DNA of 64,000 nt from Lachnospiraceae bacterium (GTDB lineage: Bacteria > Bacillota > Clostridia > Lachnospirales > Lachnospiraceae). Position 1 is the first letter of the stretch; each line of letters starts with the position of its first letter. This document shows positions 1 to 8,457 of this stretch, in pieces. The DNA is taken from contig CABJBK010000002.1 of assembly GCA_902363825.1 (NCBI GenBank), positions 62,001 through 126,000 of the forward strand, in the 5' to 3' direction. The translations under genes were made by a program, and so were the position numbers. The notes under the pieces are model-generated. The model did not search any database. It saw only the letters and a program-made list of their open reading frames with translations, and was not told where the DNA came from.

Positions 1-761
1 GTATCATGAGCAAAAAGCTGGCATCCGGCAGCGATGCGATCGTGCTTGACGTAAAGACCGGAAACGGGGCATTCATGAAACAGGAAGCGGATGCAGCCGC
101 GCTGGCGGAGACGATGGTAAAGATCGGAAATATGGCAGGAAAAAAGACGGCTGCGATCATCACGGACATGGAACAGCCGCTCGGAAATGCCGTTGGAAAT
201 TCCCTGGAAGTGATCGAGGCATTGCAGGCGCTTCGCGGAGAAGGACCGGATGACCTTATGGAGGTGACCTACGCGCTTGGCGCGCAGATGCTTTTATTTG
301 CGGGTGTCACAGAGGATCGCGCCCATGCGGTGAAACTCTTAAAGCAAACGATCACATCCAGAAGCGCGCTGCATAAATTTGCCGAATTTGTCAAAGCGCA
401 GGGTGGTGATCCGGAGGATGTCATGATACCGGGAAGGCTTCCGGTCGCCTCAGAGAAAATAGAGGCAAAAGCTGCCGCAGACGGATTTGTCACGGATATC
501 CTGGCAGAACAGATCGGCGTTGCCTGCATGACCTTAGGCGGCGGAAGAGAGACTAAAGAAAGCGCGATCGATCTTTCGGTTGGTATTTGTTTAAAGAAAA
601 AGATCGGAGCCCCGGTTTCGCGCGGAGATGTGATCGCGGAAATTTACGCGAATGACAAAACGCGGGGAGCCGATGCAAAAAAACTGGTAGAGGATGCTTA
701 CCGCTATGGAGAGATTGCGCCGGAGAAGCGTCAGATGATCCGGAAAATTATTACCGAATAG
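1..761 (+). CDS. pdp: Pyrimidine-nucleoside phosphorylase, C-terminal part (5' end outside window)
   Basis: This is the C-terminal ~250 residues of a thymidine/pyrimidine-nucleoside phosphorylase, which splits pyrimidine nucleosides with phosphate to a base and (deoxy)ribose 1-phosphate in nucleoside salvage. The open frame runs off the left edge (first full codon at position 3), so the ATG at 6 is internal. Visible family motifs are IMSKKLASG and DVKTGNGAFMK, the lysine/serine-rich substrate region of this family, followed by the C-terminal alpha/beta domain with its GGGR segment. Family members are about 430-440 residues, so a little under half is missing. It ends 28 bases before the next gene. 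The exact subtype (thymidine-only versus broad pyrimidine) cannot be settled from this fragment. Confidence 0.93.
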   Translation, partial: IMSKKLASGSDAIVLDVKTGNGAFMKQEADAAALAETMVKIGNMAGKKTAAIITDMEQPLGNAVGNSLEVIEALQALRGEGPDDLMEVTYALGAQMLLFAGVTEDRAHAVKLLKQTITSRSALHKFAEFVKAQGGDPEDVMIPGRLPVASEKIEAKAAADGFVTDILAEQIGVACMTLGGGRETKESAIDLSVGICLKKKIGAPVSRGDVIAEIYANDKTRGADAKKLVEDAYRYGEIAPEKRQMIRKIITE

Positions 762-789
762 GATGTGCGTATCTGTCATATAGTATGAT

Positions 790-1071
790 ATGGGAAAATT
801 AAAACGGCATCCGGTGGGAAGACAGCTTGTGGAGACGCTTGAACTGCCACGGGATCTTTTCTTTGGCTCGGTCATCTTAACGGTGACCGGACAGGAAGAG
901 ATCATCGTGGAAAATTACAAAGGGATTCTGGAATACACGAGGGAATCCATACGGCTTCAGACCAAGACCTGCAGACTGTTTCTCAGCGGAAAAAATTTAA
1001 AGATTGTCTATTACACGAATGATGAGATGAAAATAACAGGATTTTTAGAACAAATAACGTATGAACCATAG
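790..1071 (+). CDS. yqfC: Sporulation protein YqfC (YabP/YqfC family)
   Basis: A 93-residue protein of the YabP/YqfC family. In Bacillus yqfC belongs to the mother-cell (sigma-E) sporulation regulon; its biochemical role is not established. The family pattern is seen in the LPRDLFFG start, the VTGQEEIIVENYKGILEY strand region and the IVYYTNDEMKITG end. It has no signal peptide or membrane segment. It is followed after 9 bases by yqfD, the usual partner. The ATG at 790 has only a weak ribosome site. The presence of this pair argues that the organism is, or descends from, a spore former. Confidence 0.92.
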   Translation: MGKLKRHPVGRQLVETLELPRDLFFGSVILTVTGQEEIIVENYKGILEYTRESIRLQTKTCRLFLSGKNLKIVYYTNDEMKITGFLEQITYEP

Positions 1072-1080
1072 GGGGCTATT

Positions 1081-2331
1081 TTGTTATTATCGATCATCAA
1101 GTTCTTTCGTGGTTTTGTCTGTGTAAGATTGAGCGGATACGCGCCGGAGCGCTTTTTGAACCTGTGCGGAAACCGCGACATTGTCATATGGAATCTGGAA
1201 CGGGACGGAGACGACTACGAGTTTTATATCAGTGTGCAGGCATTCCGGACACTGCGGCCGATCGCGAAAAAGACACGGACAAAACTGGTGGTAAAAAAAC
1301 GTTTTGGTTTTCCGTTCTGGCTGCACCGTTACCGCAGGCGGAAACTGTTTTTTGGCGGGATACTGCTTTTCTTTTTGATCCTCATTCTTTTGTCACAGTT
1401 TATCTGGAATATCGAGATCAACGGAAATTCCTATATCACGGATGAAACCGTTCTTGCCTATTTAAAAGAGCAGGATCTTTCTTTTGGTACGCCCAAAAAG
1501 AAAATCGATGCGGAAAAGCTTGAGGAAAGCTTTCGTATGGCATTTGATGACGTGATCTGGACTTCGGTAAAAATAAGCGGAACCAAAATGACCATCGATC
1601 TGCAGGAAAATATAAAGAATAAAGAGAGAGAACGCCCGAACGACGGAAAAGCGTATGATATCATCGCAGAGAAAGACGCGGTGATCGATACGGTGATCAC
1701 GAGACAGGGCGCGCCGCAGATCACGGCGGGAACGCAGGTCAAAAAGGGAGATGTCCTAATCCTCGGCAGGCTTGAGATCTTAGGAGACGGCGGCGAGGTG
1801 ACAAACTATCAGTACTGCGTTTCGGATGCGGACATCACAGGCGTCACAACCTATCCGTATGAGGACAGCTTCCCGCTGGCGTACGAAAAGAAAGTTCCGA
1901 CCGGAGATGTCAAAAAGCAGTACGCCATCAGCGCGTTCGGCTATTATCTTTTCATTCCTTCCTTGTCACACGGATATGAACATGCGGAAAAATATACCTC
2001 GGAATACCAGATACATATCTGTTCCGATTTTTATCTGCCGTTTTATTTTGAGACAAATGAATATCGGGAATATGTGCCGGAAGATGGGATTTATAAAGAA
2101 TCGGAAGCAAAAGAACTTGCGGCGTCACATCTTTTGACATATTTGGAAAAATTAAGAGAAAAAGATGTTCAAATCATACAAAAAAATGTTATGATAGAAA
2201 TAGATGAAAAAAATTGCCGGGCAAGCGGGAATATAACCGTGAAAGAAAAGATCGGAACGTACGCGCCGACCGAGGTGCTTGCGGTACCTGCGCCTGAAAT
2301 ACCGGCAGACGAAGGGATTAACACACAATGA
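1081..2331 (+). CDS. yqfD: Sporulation protein YqfD
   Basis: A 416-residue YqfD-family membrane protein, a stage IV sporulation factor of the mother cell in Bacillus. It starts at TTG 1081 behind an AGGGGG ribosome site. A short cytoplasmic domain (1-85) is followed by a basic stretch and one strong membrane segment at about 89-111 (LFFGGILLFFLILILLSQFI), then a large external part with the family's NGNSYITDETVLAYL region. The C-terminus has a Pro/Ala-rich tail. Its stop overlaps the start of phoH by four bases (ATGA), so the two are probably translationally coupled. The length is normal for the family. Confidence 0.93.
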   Translation: MLLSIIKFFRGFVCVRLSGYAPERFLNLCGNRDIVIWNLERDGDDYEFYISVQAFRTLRPIAKKTRTKLVVKKRFGFPFWLHRYRRRKLFFGGILLFFLILILLSQFIWNIEINGNSYITDETVLAYLKEQDLSFGTPKKKIDAEKLEESFRMAFDDVIWTSVKISGTKMTIDLQENIKNKERERPNDGKAYDIIAEKDAVIDTVITRQGAPQITAGTQVKKGDVLILGRLEILGDGGEVTNYQYCVSDADITGVTTYPYEDSFPLAYEKKVPTGDVKKQYAISAFGYYLFIPSLSHGYEHAEKYTSEYQIHICSDFYLPFYFETNEYREYVPEDGIYKESEAKELAASHLLTYLEKLREKDVQIIQKNVMIEIDEKNCRASGNITVKEKIGTYAPTEVLAVPAPEIPADEGINTQ

Positions 2332-3338
2332 GTCTGACAGAAATGACACTTAATGTACCAGTAGAACATATGGCAAATGTGTTTGGACAGTTTGATTCTT
2401 ATATCAAAAAAATTGAGCGGGCGTTAAATGTAACGATCGTGATCCGGGATGGAACCATGAAATTTCTTGGAGAGGACGCAAACATCAAGAGCGCCGCAAA
2501 TGTTTTCTCAAAACTGATCGAGCTTTCCAGACGGGGAAATGAGATTACCGAACAGAATGTGGACTATATCCTGTCCCTTTGCGAGACCAGTGAGGAGGAT
2601 GCCGTTTTAGAGATCGACAAGGAGATCATCTGTCACACTATAGCCGGCAAACCGGTCAAACCAAAGACGCTGGGGCAGCAGAACTATGTAAAAGAGATCC
2701 GGGATAAGATGATCGTATTTGGCATCGGGCCTGCGGGAACCGGGAAAACATACCTTGCGATGGCGATGGCGATCACCGCGTTTAAGAACGAAGAAGTAGG
2801 AAGGATCATTCTGACGAGACCGGCGATCGAAGCGGGTGAAAAGCTGGGATTCCTGCCGGGCGATCTCCAGAGCAAGATCGATCCGTATCTGCGTCCGCTG
2901 TATGATGCGCTCTATCAGATCATGGGAGCGGAAAGCTTTCAGCGGAACATGGAAAAAGGTCTGATCGAAGTGGCACCGCTTGCCTATATGCGCGGACGCA
3001 CGTTAGACAACGCGTTTATCATCCTCGATGAGGCGCAGAATACAACGCCCGCGCAGATGAAAATGTTTCTGACGCGTATCGGTTTCGGCTCGAAGGTAGT
3101 CATCACCGGAGATGCCACACAAAAGGACCTTGCGCCGGGAACCAAGTCCGGGCTTGATGTCGCGCTGCGTGTCCTGCGCAAAGTGGACGAGATCGCGATC
3201 TGCAAACTCACCAGCAATGACGTGGTACGGCATCCGCTGGTACAAAAGATCGTTCAGGCATATGACGCATACGAAAAGAAATCCGGCGATGACAAAAAGA
3301 CTGCTGCCGCGAAAAGAAAAACACAGGGAACAAGGTAA
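2328..3338 (+). CDS. phoH: PhoH-family ATPase
   Basis: A 336-residue PhoH-like protein (PhoL type), a cytoplasmic P-loop ATPase thought to act in RNA metabolism together with YbeY. The N-terminal ~100 residues form a KH-like nucleic-acid-binding region. The Walker A motif GPAGTGKT is at 134-141, and the Walker B-like FIILDEAQN follows about 95 residues later, with TGDATQKD after it. The last ~20 residues are Lys-rich. It overlaps yqfD by four bases and abuts the next gene, and ybeY lies one gene further on, as in many Firmicutes. The start ATG at 2328 is fixed by the ATGA overlap. Confidence 0.95.
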   Translation: MSLTEMTLNVPVEHMANVFGQFDSYIKKIERALNVTIVIRDGTMKFLGEDANIKSAANVFSKLIELSRRGNEITEQNVDYILSLCETSEEDAVLEIDKEIICHTIAGKPVKPKTLGQQNYVKEIRDKMIVFGIGPAGTGKTYLAMAMAITAFKNEEVGRIILTRPAIEAGEKLGFLPGDLQSKIDPYLRPLYDALYQIMGAESFQRNMEKGLIEVAPLAYMRGRTLDNAFIILDEAQNTTPAQMKMFLTRIGFGSKVVITGDATQKDLAPGTKSGLDVALRVLRKVDEIAICKLTSNDVVRHPLVQKIVQAYDAYEKKSGDDKKTAAAKRKTQGTR

Positions 3339-4523
3339 ATGGAAGAACGAAAATTTTCTGAAAAACGAGTAAAAAACATCATGTTGATGCTTGCGGCAAC
3401 CGCAGGACTGGCCGCGGCATTGCCTGTGACGTTCGGATTTGCCGCAGACCAGATCATTACCGGTATATTTTTAAGTGTCCTGTTCTTTTTACTTTTTGTG
3501 CTCAGCCTGATACACGCAAGAGCGGACGGAAGCATCGCGGGAAACCGCGCGGTGGATTATACCCTGATAAGAAATGTCTATATCGTGTTCTGTATCCTGA
3601 CCTACGGCTTTTCTTTTCTGCCGGAATATACCGCACCGGTCGTTCTGGTTTCTGTTTTTCTCGGAGTGGTTTCGGCACAGCTCCCGGCACTTGCCGTGAG
3701 TATCTGTCTGAACATTCTTTTGTGTATTACGGTACACGCGAATTTCTATGAGTTGTGTGCGTATGTATTTCTTTCCCTGGCGGGCTGCCTGTTTACGGAG
3801 CTTTTAAAACAGGAAAAGAACCGGATCGGAATACTGGTGATCCTGCCGTGTATGGAGGTTGTGACCGCGGCGCTCTTTCATTATCTGGCAGATTATACCT
3901 TTGACCGGAATACGATCCTTTATGCCGCCGCAGGCGGACTCATTACGGATTTGCTTATTTTGCTGTTATTTGGTAAAATAAAAAAGTATACACAAAACGG
4001 AAAGACCAGGAGTCTTGCGGCGATCATGGAAGAGGATTATCCGCTGCTTGCGGAGATACGCAAATATTCAAAAGCGGATTACGAGCATGCAAAGAAAGTT
4101 TCGAATCTGTGTGAACGCTGCGCACCATCCATTGGCGCTGATCCAGCAGTCGCGAAGGCTGCGGGATTTTATTACCGGCTTGGAAAGATCGAGGGAGAAC
4201 CCCCGTATGTGGAAAATGGCGTGCTGATCGCGCAGAGTAGCTGTTTCCCGCGGGAGGTGGTAGATATCCTTGCGGAGTATAACGGGGAAGATGCTTTGCC
4301 AAGCACCAAAGAATCCGCACTGGTACATATGGTAGAGGCGTTGGTGACCAGATTTGAGATCCTGGACAAGAATACGGTTTCAAGCACATGGAATTATGAA
4401 GTGGTCATCTATCAGACGATGAATGAGACTTCCGCGACCGGAATTTATGACGCATCCGGACTTACCATGAATCAGTTTTTGAAGATCCGGGAATTTTTTG
4501 TGAAAGGAGAAAATCTGTTTTGA
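3339..4523 (+). CDS. Shortened PgpH/YqfF-like membrane protein with a degenerate HD domain
   Basis: A 394-residue protein occupying the place of pgpH (yqfF), the cyclic-di-AMP phosphodiesterase normally found between phoH and ybeY. About seven to eight hydrophobic segments fill residues 12-212, and a soluble C-terminal part (220-394) matches the PgpH HD domain in outline. The large extracellular 7TMR-HDED domain is absent; full PgpH proteins are roughly 700 residues or more. The HD site is broken: the expected YYHDIGK appears as YYRLGK (279-283), and the expected QHHGT region appears as EYNGE (313-317). It is therefore unlikely to hydrolyse cyclic-di-AMP, although a binding or scaffolding role is possible. 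The reading frame is intact and tightly packed with its neighbours, which argues against a decaying pseudogene. Confidence 0.75.
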   Translation: MEERKFSEKRVKNIMLMLAATAGLAAALPVTFGFAADQIITGIFLSVLFFLLFVLSLIHARADGSIAGNRAVDYTLIRNVYIVFCILTYGFSFLPEYTAPVVLVSVFLGVVSAQLPALAVSICLNILLCITVHANFYELCAYVFLSLAGCLFTELLKQEKNRIGILVILPCMEVVTAALFHYLADYTFDRNTILYAAAGGLITDLLILLLFGKIKKYTQNGKTRSLAAIMEEDYPLLAEIRKYSKADYEHAKKVSNLCERCAPSIGADPAVAKAAGFYYRLGKIEGEPPYVENGVLIAQSSCFPREVVDILAEYNGEDALPSTKESALVHMVEALVTRFEILDKNTVSSTWNYEVVIYQTMNETSATGIYDASGLTMNQFLKIREFFVKGENLF

Positions 4524-5014
4524 CGATCACAGTAGAGACAGAAACGGAAGTCGATTTTCCGTTTGATTATGAGGAACTGGCAAGGCGGGTCATTACATTT
4601 ACGACAGATCATGAAAATTTTCCGTTCGAGGCGGAAGTAAATCTGCTTTTGGTAGACAATGAAGCGATCCACAGGATCAACCGGGAATACCGGCAGATCG
4701 ACCGGCCGACGGATGTTTTGTCATTTCCGCTGCTTTCCTATGAAGAGGCAGGAAATTTTGACGCAGTGGAAGACTGCGATGATAACTTTAATCCAGATAC
4801 CGGAGAAGTGATGCTTGGAGATATCATCATTTCGGTGGACAAGGTAAAAGAACAGGCCGAGGCTTACGGACATTCGGAGATGAGGGAATTTGCTTTTTTA
4901 ATCGTACATAGTATGCTGCATTTATTCGGTTACGACCACATGGAACCGGAGGAAGCGGCATTCATGGAAAATAAACAAAAACAGATCTTAAAGGAACTAA
5001 ACATTTTAAGATAA
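4520..5014 (+). CDS. ybeY: Endoribonuclease YbeY (rRNA maturation factor)
   Basis: A 164-residue metal-dependent RNase of the UPF0054/YbeY family, involved in 16S rRNA 3'-end processing and ribosome quality control. The zinc motif is seen as HSMLHLFGYDH, with H130, H134 and H140. The conserved RxxDRPTDVLSFP segment lies at 58-70. The start is TTG at 4520, which overlaps the stop of the preceding gene (TTGA). An insertion-like acidic stretch (77-93) precedes the conserved GDIIIS segment. Genes phoH and ybeY in one transcript fit their linked roles. Confidence 0.95.
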   Translation: MTITVETETEVDFPFDYEELARRVITFTTDHENFPFEAEVNLLLVDNEAIHRINREYRQIDRPTDVLSFPLLSYEEAGNFDAVEDCDDNFNPDTGEVMLGDIIISVDKVKEQAEAYGHSEMREFAFLIVHSMLHLFGYDHMEPEEAAFMENKQKQILKELNILR

Positions 5015-5027
5015 CAGGAGGTACAGA

Positions 5028-6170
5028 ATGAAAAAATATGTAAACGCAGTTCTTTTGGCAGCGCTTGGCTGTACAGTTCTTTCGGGGTGTGGCAAGTCAG
5101 AGGCGAAGCCGCAGGAGACCACAGAGACAGTGGCGGCGGAAACAAACGCAGAAGCTGACGCAGAACCGGAGACAGAAGCAGAAGCAGTATCGCCGGAAGG
5201 AATGGCGCGGAATAATCTGACCGGAGAATGGATCTCTGCAGATGCCGCAGCAAAGAGACCGCTCGCACTTATGATCGAAAACACCCGCGAAGCATGGCCT
5301 CATTACGGTATTGAAAACGCAGACATTGTATATGAGTGTCCGGTAGAAGGTTCCATTACCAGATATATGGCACTTTTCCAGGATTATTCCGGAATGGACC
5401 GTATCGGAAATGTAAGAAGCTGCAGACCGTATTATGTTGATTTTGCTTCTGAATACGACGCGATCTATGCACATTTTGGAGAATGTATCTTCGCGTTTGA
5501 CATCCTCGAAAAGATCGATGACCTCGACGCACTTGAGGGACAGGTAGAAAATCTCGCGTTTTACCGTACCAGCGATATGAACGCTCCGCATAATGCTTAT
5601 GTGAGCGCGGACGGTATTGACGCTGCGATCGCGTATAAGGGTTACAGCACGACAATGGCAGACGGATTCGGTGAGCATTACAACTTCGCGAACGATGACG
5701 AAACGGTTTCTCTGGATAACGGATATGACGCAGTTGTCGTAGAGCCTGGATACCGGATCGATAAACCGTGGTTTGTATATAATCCGTCAGATGGTTTATA
5801 CTATCGTTATGCGTTCGGAAGCAAAGAAAAAGACGCAGTGACCGGAGATCAGCTTGCATACAATAATATCATCTTACAGGGCGTAAATTATACCATGTAT
5901 ACCGGAAGCGGTACACAGTTTGACGATAAATACTTAAACATCGACTGCTACTCCGGTGGAACCGGACAGTATGTAACGAATGGAAAAGCCATTGACATTA
6001 CATGGAGCAAGGATTCCCTTACATCTCCGACAAGATATTTTGACGCGGATGGAAATGAGATCAAAGTCAATCAGGGAAAGACCTGGGTATGTGTCGTGTT
6101 AAACGAAGATGCGGACAGAGTACATTTTTACGGCAGTGAGGACGAATTCAACAACCGTTCCGCAGAATAG
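5028..6170 (+). CDS. DUF3048 (YerB-like) lipoprotein
   Basis: A 380-residue secreted lipoprotein. The N-terminus is a lipoprotein signal with lipobox LSGC (Cys21). A low-complexity Ala/Glu/Thr linker (about 24-54) follows, and then the DUF3048 domain pair with the family pattern RPLALMIENTREAWPHYGI, RYMALFQDY and RIGNVRSCRPYYVDFA. The best known relative is Bacillus YerB, whose function is not firmly established. The SD AGGAGG is ideally placed for ATG 5028. It should be anchored on the outer face of the membrane. It sits 26 bases before the flippase gene and is probably co-transcribed with it. Confidence 0.88.
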   Translation: MKKYVNAVLLAALGCTVLSGCGKSEAKPQETTETVAAETNAEADAEPETEAEAVSPEGMARNNLTGEWISADAAAKRPLALMIENTREAWPHYGIENADIVYECPVEGSITRYMALFQDYSGMDRIGNVRSCRPYYVDFASEYDAIYAHFGECIFAFDILEKIDDLDALEGQVENLAFYRTSDMNAPHNAYVSADGIDAAIAYKGYSTTMADGFGEHYNFANDDETVSLDNGYDAVVVEPGYRIDKPWFVYNPSDGLYYRYAFGSKEKDAVTGDQLAYNNIILQGVNYTMYTGSGTQFDDKYLNIDCYSGGTGQYVTNGKAIDITWSKDSLTSPTRYFDADGNEIKVNQGKTWVCVVLNEDADRVHFYGSEDEFNNRSAE

Positions 6171-6196
6171 AAATAGAATTTGAGGTTTGATCAGTT

Positions 6197-7855
6197 ATGG
6201 GCAGTAACAAGAAAAAGAGCAATTCCAATTTTTTAGTACAGGGTACGATCCTTGCAGTGGCATCTATCATCAGCCGCATGATCGGGCTGGTTTACCGTAT
6301 TCCGCTGCGGTCGATTCTGGGCGATATCGGAATGAGCTATTACAGCTGTGCCTTTGAAATTTATAATATGCTGCTTTTAATATCATCCTACAGTCTCCCG
6401 ACCGCGGTTTCCAAACTGGTTTCCGCACGGGTGGCGAAGGGAGAAAAGAAGAATGCCTACCGTGTTTTTAAGGGGGCATTCCTTTTTGCGGTTGTATCCG
6501 GTTCGGTGGCGGCAGTCATCATTTATTTTGGCGCGTCTTATATCACTGGGACATTGTTAAAAACGCCGCTCAGTATTTTCGCGGTAAAAATTCTGGCACC
6601 GACCCTGCTTGTTGTCGCGATCCTCGGCGTTTTGCGCGGATTCTTCCAGGGACTTGGAACCATGATGCCAAGTGCGGTTTCACAGATCATTGAGCAGATC
6701 ATAAACGCGATCGTCAGCGTGTGGGCGGCATATTATCTGTATTCCTACGGTGCGAAGATCGGCGGAGTCCTTGGCAACAAAGAAAACTATGGTGCGGCAT
6801 ATGGCGCGGCAGGCGGAACACTCGGAACGAACCTCGGCGCGCTTTCGGCATTACTGTTTCTGGTATTCTTGTTTTTTGTATACCGTGCGGTGTTTAAACG
6901 GCAGATGCGCAGAGAACGCGGAGCGAGAACGGAAGCGTATCCGCATATTTTCCGGGCGCTTCTTTTTACGATCGTTCCGGTGCTTTTGAGCACTACGATC
7001 TACAATATCAGTTCGATCCTGGATCAGGGTGTATTTAAGAATATCGTATTGCTGCAGGGATACGCGGAAGACCAGATGGATACCTGGTGGGGCATTTATA
7101 CCGGTGAGTATAAGCTGCTCATCAATGTGCCAATCTCCATAGCGTCCGCCATGGCAGCATCCTGTATTCCGAGTCTGACCGGTGCGTTTGCAAGTAGGGA
7201 TATGCGGAGCGTGAAATCACAGATCAATTCATCGATCCGTTTTATCATGGTCATCGCGTTTCCGTGTACCGTAGGAATCGGCGTACTTGCTTCCCCGATC
7301 CTTCAGCTTTTGTTCCATGACGCGAGAGAACTTCCGGCAAATATGCTGCGCGTGGGTGCGGTTGCAATCCTGTTTTACTCGTTATCGACGCTGTCAAACG
7401 GACTGTTACAGGGCATCAACCGTATGAAAGTTCCGGTGCGGAACGCGGCAGTTGCACTGGTTGCGCACATTATCTTTTTGCTGGCGCTTTTATATGGATT
7501 TAAGTTAAACATTTACGCGGTCGTCTACGCAAATGCGTTTTTCGCCTTTTTGATGTGCGTGTTAAATGGATATGCGCTCAAAAAGTACAGCGGTTACAAT
7601 CAGGAGATCAAAAAGACCTTTGTGATCCCTGCGATTGCGGCGCTTATCATGGGCGTTGCGGCGGGACTCTGCTACAAGGGCGTATATGCCGTGTTAAAGA
7701 TGAACGCGGTGGCAGCTGCGTTTGCGATTTTAGTCGCAGTTCTGGTATATGCGGTAGCGCTTCTTGCAATGAAGGGGCTCAGCGAAGAAGAGATCCGGAA
7801 ATTCCCGAAGGGCTATGTGCTGGTGCGCTATGCAAAAAAATTCCATCTTTTATAA
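6197..7855 (+). CDS. SpoVB/MurJ-type polysaccharide (lipid II-class) flippase
   Basis: A 552-residue integral membrane protein of the MOP superfamily (oligosaccharidyl-lipid/polysaccharide exporter, SpoVB branch). About 14 hydrophobic segments span the length. The N-terminal ILAVASIISRMIGLVYRIPL matches the family's signature first helix, and LRGFFQGLGTMMPSAVSQI is the conserved loop of SpoVB proteins. Relatives move lipid-linked cell-wall precursors across the membrane or act in spore cortex synthesis. Vegetative MurJ and sporulation SpoVB cannot be told apart by eye, so no symbol is given. There is a 55-base gap to the next gene. Confidence 0.9.
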   Translation: MGSNKKKSNSNFLVQGTILAVASIISRMIGLVYRIPLRSILGDIGMSYYSCAFEIYNMLLLISSYSLPTAVSKLVSARVAKGEKKNAYRVFKGAFLFAVVSGSVAAVIIYFGASYITGTLLKTPLSIFAVKILAPTLLVVAILGVLRGFFQGLGTMMPSAVSQIIEQIINAIVSVWAAYYLYSYGAKIGGVLGNKENYGAAYGAAGGTLGTNLGALSALLFLVFLFFVYRAVFKRQMRRERGARTEAYPHIFRALLFTIVPVLLSTTIYNISSILDQGVFKNIVLLQGYAEDQMDTWWGIYTGEYKLLINVPISIASAMAASCIPSLTGAFASRDMRSVKSQINSSIRFIMVIAFPCTVGIGVLASPILQLLFHDARELPANMLRVGAVAILFYSLSTLSNGLLQGINRMKVPVRNAAVALVAHIIFLLALLYGFKLNIYAVVYANAFFAFLMCVLNGYALKKYSGYNQEIKKTFVIPAIAALIMGVAAGLCYKGVYAVLKMNAVAAAFAILVAVLVYAVALLAMKGLSEEEIRKFPKGYVLVRYAKKFHLL

Positions 7856-7880
7856 AAAAAAGTGAATAATTGAGAAAAAA

Positions 7881-7937
7881 CAGACGGATACTATGACTGG
7901 TGATGTAATGATGAAAAAAGTCAATCGTATCCGTCTG
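7881..7937. repeat. 11-bp inverted repeat framing a translation start
   Basis: CAGACGGATAC (7881-7891) and its exact complement GTATCCGTCTG (7927-7937) enclose 35 bases. The loop contains the possible start codons (7893, 7908, 7911) and the GGTGA ribosome site of the following gene. In RNA this could form a stem that presents or hides the start, or a weak terminator of the flippase gene. The arms are perfect; any function is inference. Confidence 0.6.
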
Positions 7938-8315
7938 TATTTTATTCTTGGAACTGTTTTTGGAATTACAGGATATTTTGCCGGATACCGTTATGTGACA
8001 GGGGAATTTCCGGAGGAGATCACGGTGATGCCGGAAAGTGTCACAGAACCGGAAACAGATCAGGGCCGGGGAGCAGAGAAACCAGACACGGAACCGGTGG
8101 CAGAGAGCGCGCTGATCCAGAAAAGTTATGAATATGTGATCGTGGCGGAGGATGGATATCTTTCCGTGTACCGTGCGGATCAAAAAACCAAATATATGGA
8201 TACGGATATATCCGTAAAGGAACTGAATGATGACATAAAAGAAGAGATCCGGCACGGGAAAAAATTTGAAAACGCGGAGGAATTATACGGGTTTCTCGAG
8301 AATTATTCCAGTTAA
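7911..8315 (+). CDS. Membrane-anchored small protein with a BofC-like C-terminal domain
   Basis: A protein of about 134 residues. The N-terminal 30 residues hold one hydrophobic segment (LYFILGTVFGITGYFAG), followed by an acidic Pro/Glu linker. The final ~60 residues (YVIVAEDGYLSVYRAD ... EELYGFLENYSS) resemble the C-terminal domain of BofC, the Bacillus forespore protein that delays sigma-K activation. The resemblance is by eye only, and many Clostridia have such proteins of unknown role. ATG 7911 is chosen because GGTGA lies seven bases upstream; 7893 and 7908 are in-frame alternatives. An 11-bp inverted repeat surrounds the start. Confidence 0.65.
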   Translation: MKKVNRIRLYFILGTVFGITGYFAGYRYVTGEFPEEITVMPESVTEPETDQGRGAEKPDTEPVAESALIQKSYEYVIVAEDGYLSVYRADQKTKYMDTDISVKELNDDIKEEIRHGKKFENAEELYGFLENYSS

Positions 8316-8333
8316 GACAGGCAGAAGCCGGTA

Positions 8334-8362
8334 TTGATTGTTAATTCCGGTTATGATACAAT
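8334..8362 (+). promoter_or_regulatory. Probable sigma-A promoter for the oxidoreductase genes
   Basis: TTGATT (8334-8339), a 17-base spacer and TACAAT (8357-8362) preceded by TG at 8354-8355 (extended -10 pattern). It lies in the gap before the HI0933-family gene. A long hairpin begins at 8360 and covers the expected transcription start. Confidence 0.55.
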
Positions 8363-8398
8363 TCATAGGGATTGCAGAGACTGCGATTCTTATGAATT
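8360..8398. repeat. 18-bp stem with a 3-base loop in the intergenic gap
   Basis: The arms 8360-8377 and 8381-8398 pair along 18 positions when G-U pairs are allowed (three wobble positions), around the loop AGA. Four T residues start at the 3' edge, so it may end the upstream transcript. It also overlaps the -10 box of the promoter at 8334-8362, so an operator or leader structure is an alternative. Confidence 0.6.
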
Positions 8399-8457
8399 TT
8401 AGTCTATAACATACATATAATACATATGCTGTGGCAGCGGGGATGGGACGATAGGAT

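Noticed and set aside
5097..5678. 193-codon open frame on the minus strand
   Set aside because: It lies wholly inside the DUF3048 gene, has no ribosome site and no protein-like motifs; it mirrors the codon pattern of the + strand gene.
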